64,000 nt of DNA, from the NCBI RefSeq assembly GCF_004339805.1, contig NZ_SLUI01000003.1:1-64000 (forward strand), in the 5' to 3' direction. Position 1 is the stretch's first letter, and each line of letters opens with the position of its first letter. A program made the position numbers and the translations under genes. Source of the DNA: Anaerospora hongkongensis (lineage in GTDB: Bacteria > Bacillota > Negativicutes > Sporomusales > DSM-15969). The notes below the pieces were generated by a model. The model was not told the origin of the DNA, did not search any database, and saw only the letters and a program-made list of their open reading frames with translations. This document shows positions 61,200 to 64,000 of the stretch, in pieces.

Positions 61200-62204
61200 A
61201 TGCAAACTATTTTCCGGGGAAAACATTTTATTGATTTGGAAGACTTCACAAAAGAAGAAGTCGACACAATGATTGACGTTTCTATGGATCTGAAAAAGAA
61301 ATTTGCTATGGGTGTTGCCACTCCCTATCTGCAAAACCAAACTACTTTTCTGATTTTCTTTGAGCAATCCACCCGTACCCGTAATTCGATGGAAGCAGGG
61401 CTGGCCCAGCTGGGCGGACACGCCGGCTTCCTGGATGGCTCCACCATGCAGGTATCGCATGGTGAAACCGAGAAGGACACCGCAATTATCCTGTCTCGCT
61501 TTGGCCACGGCATTGCCTGCCGCTATTGCAACTGGGGTATCGGCAATAAATACTTAAGAGAAATGGCCAAATACGCTACTGTGCCGATTATGAACCTGCA
61601 ATGCGATTTATACCATCCCATGCAGGGGCTGGCTGACCTTATGACCATGAAAGAAAAAATCGGTGACCTCAAACGGGTTAAAGTCTCGATTATCTGGGCT
61701 TATGCCGAAAGTCATAAAAAACCAATTTCCGTTCCTGTAACGCAGCTGCTGTTGTTCCCCCGCTACGGCATGGACGTTGTTCTTGCTCATCCCAAAGGTT
61801 GGGAACTGCCTGACTGGGTTATCGAAAAGGCTCGCGCCAATGCAGCCAAATACGGCGGAACGGTTACCGTTACGAATAATGAAGAAGAAGCCTATGAAGG
61901 TGCTCATATTGTTATTCCGAAAAACTGGGGAAGCTGGGTTAACGATCAGACCGGCCTGACGACTACCGGTGCTTCTAAGGTAGTAGACGACAAGCTGATG
62001 GCACAGCGCAGCTGGAAATGCACCGAAGCAAAAATGGCGACCGCTGACAAAGATGTTATGTATATGCACGCCTTGCCGGCAGACCGCAATAACGAAGTGG
62101 AAAACTCGGTTATTGACGGCCCACACTCCATCGTATATGATGAAGCAGAGAATCGGTTGCATACTGCCAAGGGTGTTATGACTCTGTTAATGGGTGGTAG
62201 ATAA
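61200..62204 (+). CDS. ygeW: YgeW-type knotted carbamoyltransferase
   Basis: A 334-residue member of the aspartate/ornithine carbamoyltransferase superfamily. Carbamoyl-phosphate motif FEQSTRTRNSMEAG (STRTR), the loop HGETEKDTA, the HPMQGLADLMT motif (HPxQ) and a C-terminal HALPADR segment are present. In the purine cluster it is thought to run in the phosphorolytic direction, releasing carbamoyl phosphate from a ureido intermediate for the adjacent carbamate kinase. ATG with AGAGGAGG upstream; only two bases separate it from the kinase gene. Confidence 0.94.
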   Translation: MQTIFRGKHFIDLEDFTKEEVDTMIDVSMDLKKKFAMGVATPYLQNQTTFLIFFEQSTRTRNSMEAGLAQLGGHAGFLDGSTMQVSHGETEKDTAIILSRFGHGIACRYCNWGIGNKYLREMAKYATVPIMNLQCDLYHPMQGLADLMTMKEKIGDLKRVKVSIIWAYAESHKKPISVPVTQLLLFPRYGMDVVLAHPKGWELPDWVIEKARANAAKYGGTVTVTNNEEEAYEGAHIVIPKNWGSWVNDQTGLTTTGASKVVDDKLMAQRSWKCTEAKMATADKDVMYMHALPADRNNEVENSVIDGPHSIVYDEAENRLHTAKGVMTLLMGGR

Positions 62205-62206
62205 CT

Positions 62207-63157
62207 GTGAAAAAGCTGGCTGTTGTAGCGATAGGCGGCAATTCGCTCATCCGCGACAATGACCGACAGACGGTAGAGGATCAATATGATGCCGTCTGCG
62301 AAACGGCAAAGCATATTGCCGGCATGATTGTGCAGGGATACGAGGTCATCATTACGCATGGCAATGGGCCGCAGGTTGGTTTTATCCTGCGCCGATCCGA
62401 AATTGCGAGTGAAGTGGCCGGAATGCACCATGTTCCGCTAGTCAGTTGCGGTGCTGATACACAAGGTGCCATCGGGTACCAGATTCAACAGGCCATGGAT
62501 AATGAGTTTAAAAACAGAGGTCTTGCAAAATCAGCTGTCACCGTTGTTACGCAGGTGGCAGTATCGCCGGAGGACCCGGCGTTTCAGAAGCCCACGAAGC
62601 CGATTGGCTCCTTTTATACCCAGGAGCAGGCCCAAATTCTGCAGGAACAGCATCCCGACTGGACGCTGGTTAATGATGCCGGACGAGGGTTTCGCCGTTT
62701 GGTCGCATCACCACTTCCGCAGGAGATTCTGGAAAAAGACGTTATTAAATTGCTTATCCGGGAAGGCTATTGTGTAATTGGTGCGGGCGGCGGCGGTATT
62801 CCTGTTGTCAAACAGGCGAACGGCTCGGTAAAAGGGATCGATGCCGTTATTGATAAGGATTTTGCCTCCAGCCTGCTGGCGGCTGAAATCAGTGCCGATT
62901 TGCTGATCATTTCTACCGGAGTTCCTAAAGTCTATCTTAACTACGGTAAGGAAAATGAAAAGGCACTTGACGAAATAACGCTTGCCGAATTAAGGCAATA
63001 TGTTGAGGAAGATCATTTTGCTCCAGGCAGCATGCTTCCGAAAATACTGGCAGTCATCAGCTTCCTGGAAAAGGGCGGCAAGAAAGCCATTATCACCAAT
63101 CCGGAATCATTAGAAGAAGCAGTTGCGGGCAGAACCGGAACTCACGTATATCCATAA
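62207..63157 (+). CDS. arcC: Carbamate kinase
   Basis: A 316-residue amino-acid-kinase-fold enzyme: VVAIGGNSLI, THGNGPQVG, the GAGGGGIPV loop, VIDKDFASSLLA and STGVPKVYLNYGKENEKAL are the carbamate kinase signatures. It makes ATP from carbamoyl phosphate and ADP. GTG start two bases after ygeW; the ribosome site (GGGTGG) is within the ygeW end, so the genes are coupled. E. coli cluster homologues are named yqeA. Confidence 0.95.
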   Translation: MKKLAVVAIGGNSLIRDNDRQTVEDQYDAVCETAKHIAGMIVQGYEVIITHGNGPQVGFILRRSEIASEVAGMHHVPLVSCGADTQGAIGYQIQQAMDNEFKNRGLAKSAVTVVTQVAVSPEDPAFQKPTKPIGSFYTQEQAQILQEQHPDWTLVNDAGRGFRRLVASPLPQEILEKDVIKLLIREGYCVIGAGGGGIPVVKQANGSVKGIDAVIDKDFASSLLAAEISADLLIISTGVPKVYLNYGKENEKALDEITLAELRQYVEEDHFAPGSMLPKILAVISFLEKGGKKAIITNPESLEEAVAGRTGTHVYP

Positions 63158-63176
63158 AAGTATAGTTATGATGCAG

Positions 63177-63264
63177 AGCAGCATGATGCCGGCCATTCCC
63201 CGTTAAGTAACCATGAAAGTTTCACATGGTTGGCAGGGAGGCCGGTTCATGCTGCTTTTCTTTT
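63177..63264 (+). terminator. Two-tier hairpin with T-run between arcC and hyuA
   Basis: Outer stem AGCAGCATGATGCCGGCC (63177-63194) with GGCCGGTTCATGCTGCT (63240-63256), inner AACCATG/CATGGTT, followed by TTTTCTTTT. Large for a terminator; it could be an attenuator or processing hairpin inside the operon that lowers hyuA expression. Confidence 0.55.
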
Positions 63265-63283
63265 AAGCAGAGGAGTGGAAGCA

Positions 63284-64000
63284 ATGGGCATTTTATTAAC
63301 AGGCGGCATTGTTGTTACTGCCGCCGATACCTATCCTGCAGATGTACGCCTGGAAGGGGAGAAGATAACGGCTATCGGACGGAACATTGCCCAAGATGGT
63401 GATGAACCGGTGAATGTGGCCGGCTGCTACTTGTTTCCCGGCGGCATTGATCCTCATACTCATTTTGACCTGCCCATTGGCGATATGCGTACTGCCGACA
63501 GCTTTGCCAGCGGCAGTAAGGCGGCACTTATTGGAGGCACAACCACGATTATTGATTATGCCACTCAGTTTAAAGGGGAATCACTGGCAACTGGGTTAAC
63601 GAATTGGCATGCTTTAGCTCGCGACAATTGTTATACCGATTATGGCTTTCATATGGCGATTACCGATTGGAATGATACAATTGCCCGGGAAATGAAAGAA
63701 CTGGTTGAGGAACACGGTATATCGTCGTTCAAATTATATATGGCCTATAAAAATGTCCTGCAAGTCGATGATGGTGCCTTGTTATCCGCTTTTCGCGCAG
63801 CTGCCGGCTGCGGGGCCATTCTGTGCCTGCATTGTGAGAATGGCGATGTTATTGATACACTGGTGCGGCAGTCAATCGGCCAGGGGCGAACTGAACCGCG
63901 TTATCACGCTGTTTCCCGCCCTGCTCTCGTAGAGGAGGAGGCAACAAGACGGGCGATTTTACTGGCCAAAATGGCTGATGCCCCGTTATATGTTGTTCAT
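63284..64000 (+). CDS. hyuA: Dihydropyrimidinase / hydantoinase (partial, cut by window end)
   Basis: An open frame of 239 codons from ATG 63284 (after GAGGAGTGG) to the window edge without stop. It is an amidohydrolase: GGIDPHTHFDLP (metal-binding HxH), GGTTTIIDYATQ, the carboxylated-lysine segment SFKLYMAYKN, and LCLHCENGD with the next His. Dihydropyrimidinases open cyclic amide rings such as hydantoins; in E. coli and in anaerobic purine clusters HyuA/HydA is encoded beside ygeYW and arcC. About half of the ~460-residue family length is visible. Confidence 0.92.
   Translation, partial: MGILLTGGIVVTAADTYPADVRLEGEKITAIGRNIAQDGDEPVNVAGCYLFPGGIDPHTHFDLPIGDMRTADSFASGSKAALIGGTTTIIDYATQFKGESLATGLTNWHALARDNCYTDYGFHMAITDWNDTIAREMKELVEEHGISSFKLYMAYKNVLQVDDGALLSAFRAAAGCGAILCLHCENGDVIDTLVRQSIGQGRTEPRYHAVSRPALVEEEATRRAILLAKMADAPLYVVH

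Overview
The window reads as the chromosome of an anaerobic, outer-membrane-bearing Firmicute (class Negativicutes), most likely a spore-forming member of the Sporomusaceae (Sporomusa/Pelosinus-like). This assignment is inference. Diderm traits are a TolC-type channel with MacA/MacB-like partners, two small signal-peptide-bearing proteins that look like outer-membrane beta-barrels, and meso-diaminopimelate dehydrogenase. Firmicute traits are strong AGGAGG-type ribosome sites, frequent GTG/TTG starts, an YjcZ-like glycine-rich micro-protein and an YddF-like DUF1874 protein. Anaerobic traits are desulfoferrodoxin, ferredoxin-type proteins and fermentative purine catabolism. Sigma-54 control is unusually heavy: four enhancer-binding activators and six sites that fit GG-N10-GC exactly.

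Layout. 1-830: end of an rRNA operon (23S 3' end, 5S, terminator), then two diverged copies of a hairpin-forming repeat. 832-2078: glutamine amidotransferase and NimA-like flavoprotein. 2093-4760: a sigma-54 promoter driving a 90-aa unknown protein, and a CBS-PAS-PAS sigma-54 activator. 4811-7597: a 162-bp MITE with TA ends, a DUF1232 protein and topoisomerase III. 7629-13575: a PrpR-type activator and its probable target, a TRAP transporter (dctP-dctQ-dctM) with a zinc alcohol dehydrogenase. 13642-16216: two small reverse genes and an ABC-F ATPase. 16321-22661: a two-component system followed by a four-gene TolC/MacA/MacB-type exporter. 22720-24174: BFD-like Fe-S protein and a membrane metallophosphoesterase. 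24313-30411: a PAS sigma-54 activator, three palindromic candidate enhancer sites, a sigma-54 promoter, and an operon for a CitMHS carboxylate transporter, a split AtuA and a two-subunit CoA-transferase.

30646-38556: small acidic protein, HrpB helicase, outer-membrane protein, Lrp regulator with DMT exporter, then flavodoxin, HAD phosphatase and EFR1-type ferredoxin genes. 38884-41972: purine permease plus adenine deaminase. 42037-50157: DUF1874 protein, micro-protein, Ddh, secreted proteins, CheX with a FapA carrying a duplicated N-terminal domain, desulfoferrodoxin, and several intergenic hairpin repeats.

50301-64000: an anaerobic purine (xanthine/urate) degradation cluster. ssnA and ygfK run leftward, ygeX and a YgeV-like activator run rightward, and between ygfK and ygeX lie back-to-back sigma-54 promoters. 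A third sigma-54 promoter starts a permease-ygeY-ygeW-carbamate kinase-hydantoinase run that leaves the window. Together these genes would take up a purine, open the ring, release 2,3-diaminopropionate for cleavage to pyruvate and ammonia, and recover ATP from carbamoyl phosphate. The molybdenum hydroxylase usually found with such clusters is not in the window. The adenine deaminase block upstream could feed purines into the same route.
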